Assembly: GCA_004764695.1 (NCBI GenBank)
Contig: SMSO01000025.1
Span: forward strand, 4,132,862 to 4,196,861
Direction: 5' to 3'
From: Schizochytrium sp. TIO01
Taxonomy: Eukaryota; Sar; Bigyra; Thraustochytrida; Thraustochytriidae
Length of the DNA stretch: 64,000 nt
The notes under the pieces are model-generated. The model did no database searches and was not told the origin of the DNA. It saw nothing but the letters and a program-made list of their open reading frames with translations. A program made the translations under genes and the position numbers. Of the stretch, positions 11,752-22,386 are shown one piece after another. Position 1 is the stretch's first letter; each line of letters starts with the position of its first letter.

Positions 11752-13842
11752 ATGACGACCGAAGCCGCGACTGCCTGCTCGACTCGGCCGTCTTCTCCTT
11801 CTTCTGTGGCGCCTGACCGTGGCGTAAAGCGTGCGCGCACATCCTCCACCTCGGATGGAGCTCTTCATGTGATTGTGCCCCTGGTCGCTGGGTTCCTGCG
11901 CCAGGGAGAGGCCCGAGGGCGCCTCGCTCCGGTTTCAAAGAGCATGCGCACAGCAGCTTCGCGCGCGCCGGTGGTGACCATTGACACGAATGATCCTTGC
12001 GTTGTGGCCCAGATGTTCGCTCTGCATGGCGTTGACAGAAACACCAGACTCGCCAAAGACGCGGAATGGTCCCGCATCTTCAGGCCCGCACTCTACGGGC
12101 TGCCTGACTGCTTGCGATGGAAGCCTTTCGCAAACGCGGGCCATGTTCTTGCACTCTCTGTGCTGCCCAAGGGTGCCGTCGCCGCTCTCGTTCCACTCTC
12201 CGCCGCCCAGTGCGCCGCCGCGGGACTTAACCTCGCAGACCTTCGCGTAGGAGACGCCCTTGCGCTGCCTCATCTTGAGCCACAGGCCAGCGATGGCGTT
12301 GAAAAATTTGACTGGGGCCTCAAATACGTTCGTGTCATCGCAAAACCGCGACAGGACAAGGGCCAAGACCTTAAAACCGACGTCAAGAAAGAACTTGAAC
12401 AAAAAGAGACCAAAAACGATCTTCAACATGACACCAAACTTGTCATCATGGTGCCCACTATGGCTGACCTCGCCACCGTAGGCTCGTGGCACTTCAGGGC
12501 GCGCGGTGGGTGGGCACTCGGCAACCTTTGGGCCAGACTTTCGAGGAAACCCGTCAGCGACGGCGTGACATGGGGGGACGACATTGTGCCCAAAGATCTT
12601 CTCTCAGCCTGCACAGCGCATATAGATGCACTTGCGCAAGATCGTACGCCAGATTACAGGCCAGGAACAGACAAGGTGGTTCGCAACCACGTGGACCCGA
12701 TGTTGTATGGATTTGAGGTGGGCGTCTCCAAGTTTGAGCCATCAAAGGATCTTCCAAAGATGCCGTCGTTCGGTGCAGGACTCGCGAGAAAAGACCATTG
12801 GGGAAGGCTGTGGCGTGATGCAAGATATACTGCTATTGCATCCTACTTTGACCTTGACTCGGATAAGAGGGTGACTATAAGGAACGATATCAATGGCCTT
12901 CGACCTGCAGACAAGTATACGGATTTGTATAAGACAATTGCAAGGACATTTCAGACGGTGGTACCAAGAGTTGAAGCAGTTTTGTCATATGTACGGTGGT
13001 TCAAGATCAATGAGGACTGCTCATCATGCTCAGCACCCCCGTCTTGCCCAAAACCTTCTCCAAAATGCGCAACTATCCCAAGCCGATGCGTTGAGTGCAT
13101 TGATGAAGCGGTGCCGCTTGAACGTGTAAACTTGGCTAACTCAGCCCTGCAGGTTGTAACAAAAATAATGGACTACGAGCTCGAACCTGGACAGGAGTAC
13201 ACGCACAAACCATACAAGTACCTTTGGCAAGTTGCAGGCATGGCTCATGAACACATTGTCGCCACATGCATAACTGTTCTGGAGCAAGACCCAGCTATCA
13301 AGGGTGGCGAGCTTGTCTTCCAGAGGGCCTTCACTGCTGCCGAGCGCAAGCTCTTCACAAAGCTGCATGAAGATAAATGCAGTCCGGCCTTCAAGACGCT
13401 CATGGAGTTTGCGCACCAGCCCCTCGGTCGCGTGGCTACTCAGGAGGGGCGTACCATCGTCTTTCCCAACAGCCACGAGTACAGGTTAACCAAAATGACA
13501 AATACATCCAATCAGCCAGCAAGACGTCGCGTCCTTGTCTTCTTCATTGTTGACCCCAACTATCGTGTTGTATCCACCCAGGAAGTGCCAGATCAGAGCA
13601 AGGTTTTGACTCCGGAGGAAGCTCGTAAAAGACGCATTGACCACTTTGAGGAGCGAAATGTCAACTGCTTCTTGCGGAACCCGATCAGGCTCCGTACATC
13701 TCACATTCACCACAGTACTGAACCGGTTCATGTTTACGAAACTGCGTATGACGAACGCCGGAGACCAAGCGTGTCAGAACCACCACGTTTCTCAGATCTT
13801 CTCTTTAGTGGACACCATTGCCCAATTTGTGATTGCAACTGA
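11752..13842 (+). CDS. DUF4246-like 2OG-oxygenase-fold protein, probable pseudoenzyme
   Basis: A 696-residue protein from the first in-frame ATG; the frame is open seven codons further up but only from a GTG. Residues about 35-75 look weakly F-box-like (Leu-rich, ending PVSKSMRTAASR). The C-terminal half (about residues 300-640) follows the layout of the fungal DUF4246 family: a MAHEHIVAT block, GGELVFQRAF, a GRVATQEGRTIVFPNS strand and RRRVLVFFIVDPNYRVVST. As I recall that family, the iron ligands sit in W-H-x-E-G and in F-P-N-x-x-Q-H. Here those positions read W492-Q493-V-A495-G and FPN-S-H575-E-Y577, so the canonical ligands look lost. The protein may bind or scaffold rather than hydroxylate. 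A Cys-rich insert lies near residues 424-449. The family assignment is from memory. Confidence 0.75.
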   Translation: MTTEAATACSTRPSSPSSVAPDRGVKRARTSSTSDGALHVIVPLVAGFLRQGEARGRLAPVSKSMRTAASRAPVVTIDTNDPCVVAQMFALHGVDRNTRLAKDAEWSRIFRPALYGLPDCLRWKPFANAGHVLALSVLPKGAVAALVPLSAAQCAAAGLNLADLRVGDALALPHLEPQASDGVEKFDWGLKYVRVIAKPRQDKGQDLKTDVKKELEQKETKNDLQHDTKLVIMVPTMADLATVGSWHFRARGGWALGNLWARLSRKPVSDGVTWGDDIVPKDLLSACTAHIDALAQDRTPDYRPGTDKVVRNHVDPMLYGFEVGVSKFEPSKDLPKMPSFGAGLARKDHWGRLWRDARYTAIASYFDLDSDKRVTIRNDINGLRPADKYTDLYKTIARTFQTVVPRVEAVLSYVRWFKINEDCSSCSAPPSCPKPSPKCATIPSRCVECIDEAVPLERVNLANSALQVVTKIMDYELEPGQEYTHKPYKYLWQVAGMAHEHIVATCITVLEQDPAIKGGELVFQRAFTAAERKLFTKLHEDKCSPAFKTLMEFAHQPLGRVATQEGRTIVFPNSHEYRLTKMTNTSNQPARRRVLVFFIVDPNYRVVSTQEVPDQSKVLTPEEARKRRIDHFEERNVNCFLRNPIRLRTSHIHHSTEPVHVYETAYDERRRPSVSEPPRFSDLLFSGHHCPICDCN

Positions 13843-13926
13843 CCTCGCACCGTTTTCACATCCACCCGATTCTCTTCTTCTTTTTTCGTACTAATTTCAA
13901 AGAACTAGGATATCGTTACACTATCA

Positions 13927-14208
13927 TTATCTTTTCTTGTGTACAAGATAATAACATCTATGTCTTGAGATGTTCAAGTAAGCTCTTGTTAACTCGATAT
14001 TGGTAGCCTGAGTTTGCTTGGTGTGATCAATAGACTCGCGAGGTTGGGCCATGAGTTCGTCGTTGCGCTCACTAGCTTGTTCATGACGCTGCTTGTGAAG
14101 GTCGGCGAAGTTGTTGGTAATTTGTAAAGCATGGACCGCCGCGATGAGATCTTCCTTGTGGAGATCCATGAGGTAAGAGTCGGCATCGTTAGGCTCGGGC
14201 CTGACCAT
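13927..14208 (-). CDS. Small hypothetical protein, 93 aa
   Basis: An ATG-started frame of 93 codons, convergent with the 11752 gene and 85 bp from its stop. The product is charged and helical-looking (rich in Glu, Gln, His and Asn) with no recognised domain. It could be a short gene, one exon of a spliced gene or a fragment. Its frame is as long as several chance frames nearby, so support is weak. Confidence 0.25.
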   Translation of the reverse strand: MVRPEPNDADSYLMDLHKEDLIAAVHALQITNNFADLHKQRHEQASERNDELMAQPRESIDHTKQTQATNIELTRAYLNISRHRCYYLVHKKR

Positions 14209-14439
14209 TGTTGTGTCGGGAGGTTACGGGATGCTGGAGGCCACTTGAAGGTTGGGGCTTTTGGTTGAGTTTAGTTTGGTGCAAAAAATACCTTTACATT
14301 TTTTTGTTCTATTGATATAACTAATTTAACACTAACTAATAGAAACTAATCAATCTGTTTACATCTTTTTTTAAATCAAGAAATAATTGTTCATTTTTTA
14401 AAAAGAAAAAAAGGAAGGAATCTGACTAATATAAAATTA

Positions 14440-14688
14440 CTAGAGTTTATTCGTTTGAGTGATTTCAAGATTTTTAAGAGCCTCTTGAGCATGATAAATT
14501 TTGTCCAGACGCATAATCTCTTCAATCAATTCGCGCTTACGCGGAATCTGCCATTTCGTACGTGAGATCGTTGTGAGGTCAGAAACGCCAGTACCAATGT
14601 GTGGACACGTTGCCCATCTCGGCGTGTATTTACATTTCATACAAGTGAGGATTACCTCGATCTCGTCTGAGTTGTAGATAACATTCAT
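14440..14688 (-). CDS. Small hypothetical protein with Cys pairs, 82 aa
   Basis: The frame opens nine codons upstream at a GTG, so the first ATG gives 82 residues. A CMKC pair followed about ten residues later by CPH suggests a possible small zinc site; the rest is helical and charged. It lies downstream of, and on the same strand as, the nuclease-kinase gene. No family is recognised, and it could be a remnant of a larger gene. Confidence 0.3.
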   Translation of the reverse strand: MNVIYNSDEIEVILTCMKCKYTPRWATCPHIGTGVSDLTTISRTKWQIPRKRELIEEIMRLDKIYHAQEALKNLEITQTNKL

Positions 14689-15023
14689 CGTGCATGTGTG
14701 TCTCTTAACAAACACACAAACAAAGATTGATAATATATATATATTTTTTCAAGGCAACATATAATTATTGTTAATTTTATTAAATCTGACTAGATAACTT
14801 GTATGGCTTCTATCATAGTGTTTATTCTAATCTTGACTTAGCAGGAAAAAAATGAAAAGACAGAGAAAGTTTTAAAAAGTTAAATAAATAAATGAAAAGG
14901 AATGTACATCTTGTAGTACGATGAGCCTTCACAAGCTCATTTGTTAATTTTATTAAAATGTTTTTTTAAAATTAACCTTAGCAAGCACATCTTAAAAAAT
15001 ACCTTTGAAACAAAAAAAAACAT

Positions 15024-17150
15024 TTAAGACTGCTCTGCTCTCACTGTCTTCAACTCACGCCGAAGTACATCAATCTCCCGATCTGCAGATTGACCGAAAG
15101 CTTCCTCACTCATGTCCGTCTTGCGCTCAGCCATGCCAAAGTCGATAATGACAGGCCTTTGAGTTTCCTTATTACACAGGACATTGCGAGCCGCAACATC
15201 ACCGTGCAACACACCGAGGCTGTGGACCGCATCGAGAGCACGCACTGCCTCTTCCACAAAGTCATCCGTGATGTCTTCAGGTGACAAAGACTCACCAGCA
15301 TACTTTGTTCCAAAACCGTACATAACATGATCATCAAATATTCCATGATCGATGAACTCGGGGATATTTTCGCCTTGTAGCGATTCCAATTGCTTGTAGA
15401 TTTCAGCTTCATATTCAAATGCGGGAATCTCATGTTGTTGTTTAAACATGTCCAGTACCTTCACCACATTGTCGCTCTTTTCTTCTCCTAGTTGGGGGAA
15501 ATGAAAGCGAAATACTGGTCCCGTGCGGCCTTCTGGGAGATCACTAAACTCCCCGCAACGTATTGCCTCGAGCATGTCAACCGCGCTACCATCACTTGTA
15601 TAACCGCTACCATAGCCACGCACATCTTTTTTATCTTGTGATTTCTTCGTTTCATGCTTCACGTCCCGGTCACTCCTACATTTTTCTGGTAGTGTCATAC
15701 GACTTGGGTCCTTGGGTCCTTTTGCTTCACCACCACAGGGAACCATGATCATCTCATCGATAGTTCCAATATCCATATCCGTTTTATCACCAGCGATAAG
15801 AATAGCAAGTGCAATAAGCTGCATCGTACTGATTTCTCCATTCTCAATGTCTCCTACCTTATTATATGTAACGGGTTTAGTGATGAGCAGGTTGCCAGCA
15901 CAATCCCTAATGAAAACATGGGTATGCAGGTAGTTCGAGTAAATGCCAACCAAGAGACCATTCAAGTACATATAGTTATAAAGTTGTCGAATGACCGAAT
16001 GATCTAGGTGCCGTTGGGAAGTGCAGCCCACACCGTCACATCTGTAGTCACAATAATGCTTACCGAGATCAATGGTTGGAAAGCCAGGACCTTTGAATTC
16101 GCCCGCGATCATCGGTTCCTGACGTCTTAGAAACGGCGAACTAAACTGCGAATCACCATCTCCTTGGATACCACGACTAATCATAAAGTCCATTAGACCT
16201 CGCGGCGCAGGTTCCCTTACAGCTGAGGTGTACAGACTCATTGATTCTGGTACCTTCTCATTGCCAGAATCATTCATGGCCGTCAATAAGTAGGCCGTGA
16301 AAAGATCAAAAGCTTTTTCGACTGATTGCTCAGTTCCTAACCTACTCAAACTAGTCATGCATCGAAATGCTACCGTGATGTCGAGTGTAGAAGATAGTTT
16401 ATTCAGGGTGTCAATGTAGTTTCGACGGCGGCAATAACTCAAGAAGTCATTGATAGACCACGTTCTCACTTTCATGGGCGATACAGGATCGTTGTCAAGG
16501 TTCGCAAGACTTGTAGGGTTCGCGAGTAATTCACCCGTCTCCTTCAAAGTTGGCAAAGCTTGTTGAAACACCGTGCTGAGACTTTTCGGTTCGGAACCGT
16601 GGGACAGATCAGTTCTCTTTAGCTCCTCGATTTTTGCTTTAGATTTCTGGATATATCCATCAAGTCTGACAAGGCGTTGTTTTTGGCAATGAAGTAGTTG
16701 CTTGGTCAGTTTTAAGGATGCTTCCGCTTCGAGAAGGTAGCTCATCTGACTCTTGTAAAGTCCCATGTACGAAGGTTTATACGAACCTTTTAACCCATCA
16801 TAGAAATCACTTTCATCGATGGAGCCCTTTGAAAAGGTACGCAGCCAGTCGTAATCGTCATCTCCTAAGGTTCCAATGAGTTTCTGTTTCAGTCTCTCAA
16901 TTGTTTGCGACCTTTTGGCTCTTTCACCCTCGAGGTACGTCATTTGTTGAAGCGTATAATTATACTCCTCCTTTTTTTTCTTGAGCTCAGCTCTAGCCGC
17001 CTCAAGGCTAGATTGAACAATGGTTGCCGGATTTACACTACTCAACACTCTGCTACCTTCTCGGGTCGGTCCAATCATCCGAAATACCGAAGAGGTATCT
17101 CCTTGGCGTGAACCTATAGAACTGGCAGCTCTCCTTACTATCCTGAACAT
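15024..17150 (-). CDS. Crinkler-like PD-(D/E)XK nuclease plus protein kinase fusion
   Basis: A 708-residue protein from the first ATG; an upstream TTG three codons earlier is unlikely to be used. Order: a basic N-terminus, a coiled coil (about residues 45-85), a second helical stretch (about 125-180), then a nuclease-like region. That region holds E351-F-K353 in IAGEFKGPG and Q389-x-x-x-Y393 in RQLYNYM, matching the ExK and QxxxY elements of PD-(D/E)XK folds. The C-terminal third is a short kinase: a VVKVLD lysine strand, an acidic alpha-C helix, H649-G-D651-VAARN656 and D670-F-G. This nuclease-plus-kinase order is known from Crinkler-type proteins of oomycetes and fungi. Little follows the DFG, so the C-lobe is minimal. 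Both catalytic sets look intact. Whether it acts as an effector, in self/non-self conflict or in a mobile context is inference. Confidence 0.7.
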   Translation of the reverse strand: MFRIVRRAASSIGSRQGDTSSVFRMIGPTREGSRVLSSVNPATIVQSSLEAARAELKKKKEEYNYTLQQMTYLEGERAKRSQTIERLKQKLIGTLGDDDYDWLRTFSKGSIDESDFYDGLKGSYKPSYMGLYKSQMSYLLEAEASLKLTKQLLHCQKQRLVRLDGYIQKSKAKIEELKRTDLSHGSEPKSLSTVFQQALPTLKETGELLANPTSLANLDNDPVSPMKVRTWSINDFLSYCRRRNYIDTLNKLSSTLDITVAFRCMTSLSRLGTEQSVEKAFDLFTAYLLTAMNDSGNEKVPESMSLYTSAVREPAPRGLMDFMISRGIQGDGDSQFSSPFLRRQEPMIAGEFKGPGFPTIDLGKHYCDYRCDGVGCTSQRHLDHSVIRQLYNYMYLNGLLVGIYSNYLHTHVFIRDCAGNLLITKPVTYNKVGDIENGEISTMQLIALAILIAGDKTDMDIGTIDEMIMVPCGGEAKGPKDPSRMTLPEKCRSDRDVKHETKKSQDKKDVRGYGSGYTSDGSAVDMLEAIRCGEFSDLPEGRTGPVFRFHFPQLGEEKSDNVVKVLDMFKQQHEIPAFEYEAEIYKQLESLQGENIPEFIDHGIFDDHVMYGFGTKYAGESLSPEDITDDFVEEAVRALDAVHSLGVLHGDVAARNVLCNKETQRPVIIDFGMAERKTDMSEEAFGQSADREIDVLRRELKTVRAEQS

Positions 17151-17779
17151 GGTGTTCAAACGATTGTTGGATCCTCGAACGATTGGGGTCTGCTGCTGCT
17201 GCAGACTAGTTTGTGATGTTTGGTGTGAAGCTTCGTCTAATGTTTATACATTATTTACTAACGAACCCTAGACGATGTTTTTTTTTGTTTCACACACCCA
17301 GTATCATCTATCTAGTATAAATTCTAAGTTATTTTTTTGTGGTCGTGTGCACGCGCTGAAAATTTTATTTGTTATCTTACTCACTATAGTAATTTAAAAA
17401 AAAAAAAAAAAAAAACTTACTTGTACGTACTATTACGAAAGAAATTCCGCGAATTGAGGAACCCTCGCTCGCCAAGGACAACTTTCACCAACTTACTGGA
17501 GAAATATCATCATTTGGAAGGGCAGAAAAAAAAACTAAGAGAAGACTACCCTACTGATAAATTGCACACATAAGAGATAGGTCTACGTAAAAACATATCT
17601 TTTAAAAATGTTAAATTTCTTTAAAGCTAGTCTATTTTAATTTTTAGATCACCTTAGAACAATAACAAAATCATATTGTTTCTTTCTAGTAGCTTAGTGT
17701 TTCATATGAAAAAAAAAAAGAGAATACTTATATTTGATCTAATTGGAAGGAAGCTTCCAGTTAGATCATCTACCTCGTG

Positions 17780-18612
17780 ATGGAACACCATTCGTCAGCC
17801 CTTGCCAAGTTTGCAATCACGTTGTGCACGATGCTAGCATGCGCTGCCATTGCCATGCACACCTCATGGTCTTTTGAGATGCACACTGGTGCTGGTAATC
17901 TTGGTCCCGAGATTCACAGCGTGCGGCCTCAAGTTTTGTATGATGCCAATCTATACTTTGAGAAAGATCTTCTTCGGCTTAAGAGGCCCATGCATCAAGA
18001 CCATATCACGGTGTTTGTGGTTGGTCCAGAATTATCGGGAACGCGTTACTTGAGTCGCGGCATTGCTCAATTGATCGATTCCAACATGACCTGGGATGGC
18101 GAATTTCCCGTCTGCAAGCGCTTGCGTGAAAGAAATGTCGATCGCCCACGCACATATGACATTGTTCACATTTCACTTCCCTTAGGCGGCGGAAGCTGCG
18201 ACGAACTAGACGTTGTGCGTGTGCCAAGATTTTGATATTTGTGAACGTCACGAATGGGGCAAGCGTCGTGTTTTTGATGATACTTTTAATTTTCTACAAA
18301 TACACCGCGAAAATAGTAGAGCTCTTTTTATCACTAGAGATCGCTCCGCCTCGTTGAAATCCAAAACCACTTATCATTGTCCCGGCAACCCCACGGGCGC
18401 CGAGGCTGAACTCGAGCTTGGACTTTCGATGATTCGCAAGCAACTTCTTTCCAAAGCTACACATAGCTCAGTTTTGGGAAATCGAATATGAAGAATTCGA
18501 CAACTTCCCTCTCTTGACACGACTCAAGATTGTGCTTTTCCTAGATTTGCATGCATTAGACGATCACGACTTAAGCAAACTACCCCGCTTTACTACCGGT
18601 AATCACTTTTAA
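17780..18612 (+). pseudogene. Broken sulfotransferase-like gene
   Basis: The first segment (17780-18235) has a hydrophobic signal anchor near its start and VFVVGPELSGTRYLSR, which resembles the PAPS-binding loop of Golgi-type sulfotransferases. The similarity then continues in a second frame (about 18213-18480), with ALFITRDRSASLKS like the 3'-phosphate-binding strand. It continues again in a third frame (about 18465-18612), with EIEYEEFDNFPLLTRL. Two frameshifts are thus needed to read one protein. The breaks do not carry convincing splice sites, so decay is more likely than introns. A sequencing error at both sites cannot be excluded. It converges on the histone H3 pseudogene 31 bp away. 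Confidence 0.6.
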
Positions 18613-18643
18613 ACCAAAAAAAGATTTGAAACTCGATTAAATC

Positions 18644-19041
18644 TTAACAACGCTCACCGCGAATACGGCGAGCAAGCTGGATATCCTTAGGCATCATTGT
18701 GACACGCTTGGCGTGAATGGTGCATAGGTTTGTATCTTCGAACATGCCTACGAGGTAGGCCTCGGAGGCCTCCTGGAGAGCGAGAATAGCCGTACTCTGA
18801 AAGCGGAGATCAGTCTTGAACTCCTGCGCGATCCCACGAACGAGGCGCTGGAAAGGGAGCTCGCGGATGAGGAGCTCGGTGGACTTTCGCTACTTGCGAA
18901 TTTCGCAGTCCCAGGGCGGTAGCGGTGGGGCCTTTTGACGCCGCCGGTAGGCGGCATCTTCCCCGCGGCCTTGGTAGCAAGCTGCTTGCGGGGAGCCTTG
19001 CCACCGCTGGACTTGCGCGCAGTCTGCTTGGTACGGGCCAT
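18644..19041 (-). pseudogene. H3: Histone H3 pseudogene
   Basis: The frame begins with a nearly perfect H3 tail ([20 protein letters not shown]) through HRYRPGT, with one residue missing in the AARKSAPATGG segment. After RPGT about 10 bp of the usual sequence is missing. The rest (CEIRK, stop, RKSTELLI and on through the histone fold to RRIRGER) therefore lies in another frame, with a TAG where the Tyr of RKYQKS is expected. The C-terminal half is otherwise H3-like to the end. With a frameshift plus a stop, no full H3 can be made. Intact copies are expected elsewhere in the genome. Confidence 0.9.
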
Positions 19042-19977
19042 TCTTGTAATTGGGGTGCTTACTTTGAGTTATGGTTTTGGAAACCCCAAAATGCTTCAAC
19101 GAAGGGAGTTGGACTAACTTCCAACAAGGTTGAGAGCGGGAATTGGACTAACTTCCAATTCGTGAATTAGTGTGGAGGAACCAAGCAAAGCACAATCAAT
19201 GGTAGAGTTTACGCACGAGACGATTAATAAGAAGTTCAAGTTGCTGGAATTTCGACACAGGCAGGCGACCAAGGAGGAGCATGGGTACCCTGTCGGGACA
19301 GACTTTTACGCTATCCTTACCTTCCAGAAATAAAACATGTAAACTTGCCCTTTGTTTATAATTGCTGCTGTGGCTGCCGAAGGCTTTAGGTTCATTTTAT
19401 TGTCTCCCCGATTATGCTACCTCTGTATAAAAAGTCAATGCACTGTCAATTTACTTCTTTTCATTTCTTCCTTATGTTCTTTAAAAATATATAGATAACA
19501 TCCCAATTAGGATCCACCATCAGCGCATCCCTACTTTCGAGCAATATTCAGGTTTATGGGTACCAGGGTAACTACTCTAAGATTCTTCGATTAAGTATGG
19601 ATGAATGACTTTCTTTAGCTTGAGGTTATAATAAATAAAGGTCTCATTATGTATTATTATTGGTAAAATATTTCTCTACTAGTAAGCGAAAAGACAATAT
19701 GCTTAGCTCAAACCAATTGAACTATCAAGCTATTGCAATGTGAACCCAGTTTTGACATGATTCTATTTTGAAAAACCATAATTATACCCAATTTCTCCTC
19801 AACTGAATCATCCTTGTCCAGAGTTTCCCAATTCTCTCACTTTGGCGCTCATGATTTAGTTAACTTCTTCTTTTTTAATTTAAGACGTAATTTTTATTGT
19901 ATTCTTTTAATTAAAATCGTTATTTCTTTAACAAAAAATATATTTTTAAAAAGTATACTGCAAAGATAAAAATAATA
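19042..19977. other. Intergenic, no gene supported
   Basis: A 44-codon frame at 19199-19333 starts with ATG but has no recognised features. The right part (19860-19975) is AT-rich and leads into the second tRNA cluster. Confidence 0.45.
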
Positions 19978-20049
19978 TGGACACTCGGAGAATTGAACTC
20001 CGGACCTCCCGCATGCTAAGCGGGCGCTCTACCACTGAGCTAAGCGCCC
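19978..20049 (-). tRNA. trnA(AGC): tRNA-Ala (AGC), cluster 2 copy 1
   Basis: Body identical to the 4480 gene (GGTA D-loop). The T5 terminator tract is encoded at 19968-19972. Its 5' flank (to the right) belongs to the 'TTTTGGTTGTTG' spacer family (family A). Confidence 0.97.
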
Positions 20050-20145
20050 ATTTTGGTTGTTGAAGGAATTTTTGCAGTAAGCCATTATATTTCATAACAA
20101 GGTTTTTTCTTTAAAAAATAGTTAATCCGAAAGGGGAAAAAAGAA

Positions 20146-20217
20146 TGGACACTCGGAGAATTGAACTCCGGACCTCCCGCATGCTAAGCGGGCGCTCTAC
20201 CACTGAGCTAAGCGCCC
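20146..20217 (-). tRNA. trnA(AGC): tRNA-Ala (AGC), cluster 2 copy 2
   Basis: GGTA D-loop type; T6 terminator tract at 20137-20142. Its 5' flank belongs to the 'AGATGACGG...TTGAATTTCACA' spacer family (family B). Confidence 0.97.
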
Positions 20218-20308
20218 AATCCGATCAGATGACGGCAAACTAACATCGACTCAATATGAGTTGAATTTCACATATTCGTAACTTTAAAAAAATACATACA
20301 AAAAGAAA

Positions 20309-20380
20309 TGGACACTCGGAGAATTGAACTCCGGACCTCCCGCATGCTAAGCGGGCGCTCTACCACTGAGCTAAGCGCCC
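20309..20380 (-). tRNA. trnA(AGC): tRNA-Ala (AGC), cluster 2 copy 3
   Basis: GGTA D-loop type, body identical to the others of this type. T5 terminator tract at 20300-20304. Confidence 0.97.
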
Positions 20381-20483
20381 TAGGTCAGGTAATGTTCGTG
20401 TGGAATGCAATGGAACATATATAATAATAGTATTAGAGGAACCTCAGAAAAAATACCCCATACAAAAATCAAAAAATATAATC

Positions 20484-20555
20484 TGGACACTCGGAGAATT
20501 GAACTCCGGACCTCCCGCATGCTAAGCGGGCGCTCTGCCACTGAGCTAAGCGCCC
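20484..20555 (-). tRNA. trnA(AGC): tRNA-Ala (AGC), cluster 2 copy 4
   Basis: GGCA D-loop variant. T6 terminator tract at 20471-20476. Confidence 0.97.
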
Positions 20556-20698
20556 AATTTTGTGATATGAAATGACATTCGACAGTTCAACATCAAGAGG
20601 AAATTTCAGTCTTTCAGCTAAGAAATTGATTCAAAAAAGAGTGAATTAAAAGAATTGGCCACAGAGGTTGTATCTCAAAGAAAACGCCAGACAAAATT

Positions 20699-20894
<196 letters not shown>

Positions 20895-20948
20895 AAATTT
20901 TAAATAAAAAAAAATTAAAAAAAATTAAAATAAAAAGGATATGAATTC

Positions 20949-21020
20949 TGGACACTCGGAGAATTGAACTCCGGACCTCCCGCATGCTAAGCGGGCGCTC
21001 TACCACTGAGCTAAGCGCCC
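20949..21020 (-). tRNA. trnA(AGC): tRNA-Ala (AGC), cluster 2 copy 5
   Basis: GGTA D-loop type. T5 terminator tract encoded at 20932-20936, followed by further A-runs and the AAAT array. Confidence 0.97.
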
Positions 21021-22380
21021 ATTTTCATTCGATGATGACTTGTTGAGTTTAGTAACTCATAAATTACTTGTAAAATGTTGAAACTATGGGGGATGGTTTG
21101 TTATCCAGGAACATCCATGTTCCCAGAATACTCTTGTTTGTATTTCTGAAGACAAGTGGGAATTCTCTTATTTGATCATCTCCAAAAACATTAGGTTAAC
21201 GTGTAAACGTCCCTACTACGTGTGAAAGATGTGAAGAAATCACATGCTCGACCTTCTTAATTGAATGGTTTTGGGTTTAGATGATGGTGGCGTCCCCTCA
21301 ACAACTAGGTCACTCAACATTTCTTTGAGAGTACAGACTTGTCACATGTAGGGTAAGAAGCCACTCCCACATGCCGTGCTAAGTCAGTACTAAAGAGTGT
21401 CGTCGTGATTAATGTCGAAATATAGAATTCAAAGAGTCCTTGAAGAGGTGCAGCTGTCGATGACATCCATGCATCGTACAAAAAAATTCGTTCAATTTAG
21501 AATAAGCGTACAGCTTTTAATTTTATATCGATAGCCTTGGCTTACTAAATTGTTTGTTTCAGTCATCTTCTTCAATATACTGAAGCTCTCAGTCTTGTCA
21601 ACGAGCCTCAATCCATTTGTGCGTTTTATTCTTCAATATCCACTCTCATCATTGGGAGCTTCTCCCCACCTTCTCTATACAAATCTGAGATTCGTATATT
21701 GTAGTTAGGTTGAGGTTGAACAAGCAATTAACAAAATATACAACAGCCTGGAAGTGGAAAGGGGGGTGGTTGCTTGAAGCAACCGTCGAAATCATTCTTG
21801 CATTTCTTTCTCTTTTCTTTTCTTCATTATTCTTAGTACCTAGGTTCATGCCTCCTTGCGGAGGCTAATCTCTGATTTTCTAGAGAACGACTGAAATGTT
21901 TAAAGACGGACACTTGAAAACCATGATGAAAACTTTAGAAGGCATTGCATACTTATACCCCTTAGCTTGTTGTGTGCTGACCTTGGATACCACGGCGGAA
22001 TGATTCATAATATTATAAGGAGGCTAAGACAGACTTGATTCGTGTTCCACATAAGTGAAGGTGTTATTTGAATCTGGAATCCTCTTTCATCCCTGGAGTC
22101 CAGCGTTATATCTGATTGTCTAGTGCTAGCTATATCATTTCTAAATTTTAATGGTTTATGATGTCTGCCAAGAACTTTACCAATCACTAACCCATACCAC
22201 CCTGCAATTAACTTTTGCTGCATTCACTCAGATGTTTTGAACCTCCCCTTGATGCGGTGAAGGCCTGTCCTAATGCAGAAGAGGACCTGGTGAGAAGCAT
22301 CATTTACGAGGTAGTTTCGCCTGAGTAGTTCTAATCCACCTCTGTTAACCCCTGTTAGAATATATTGAAGCAATATACAG
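21021..22380. other. Intergenic, no gene seen
   Basis: About 1.4 kb with no frame above 75 codons and no recognised RNA gene. Confidence 0.5.
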
Positions 22381-22386
22381 CTACTG

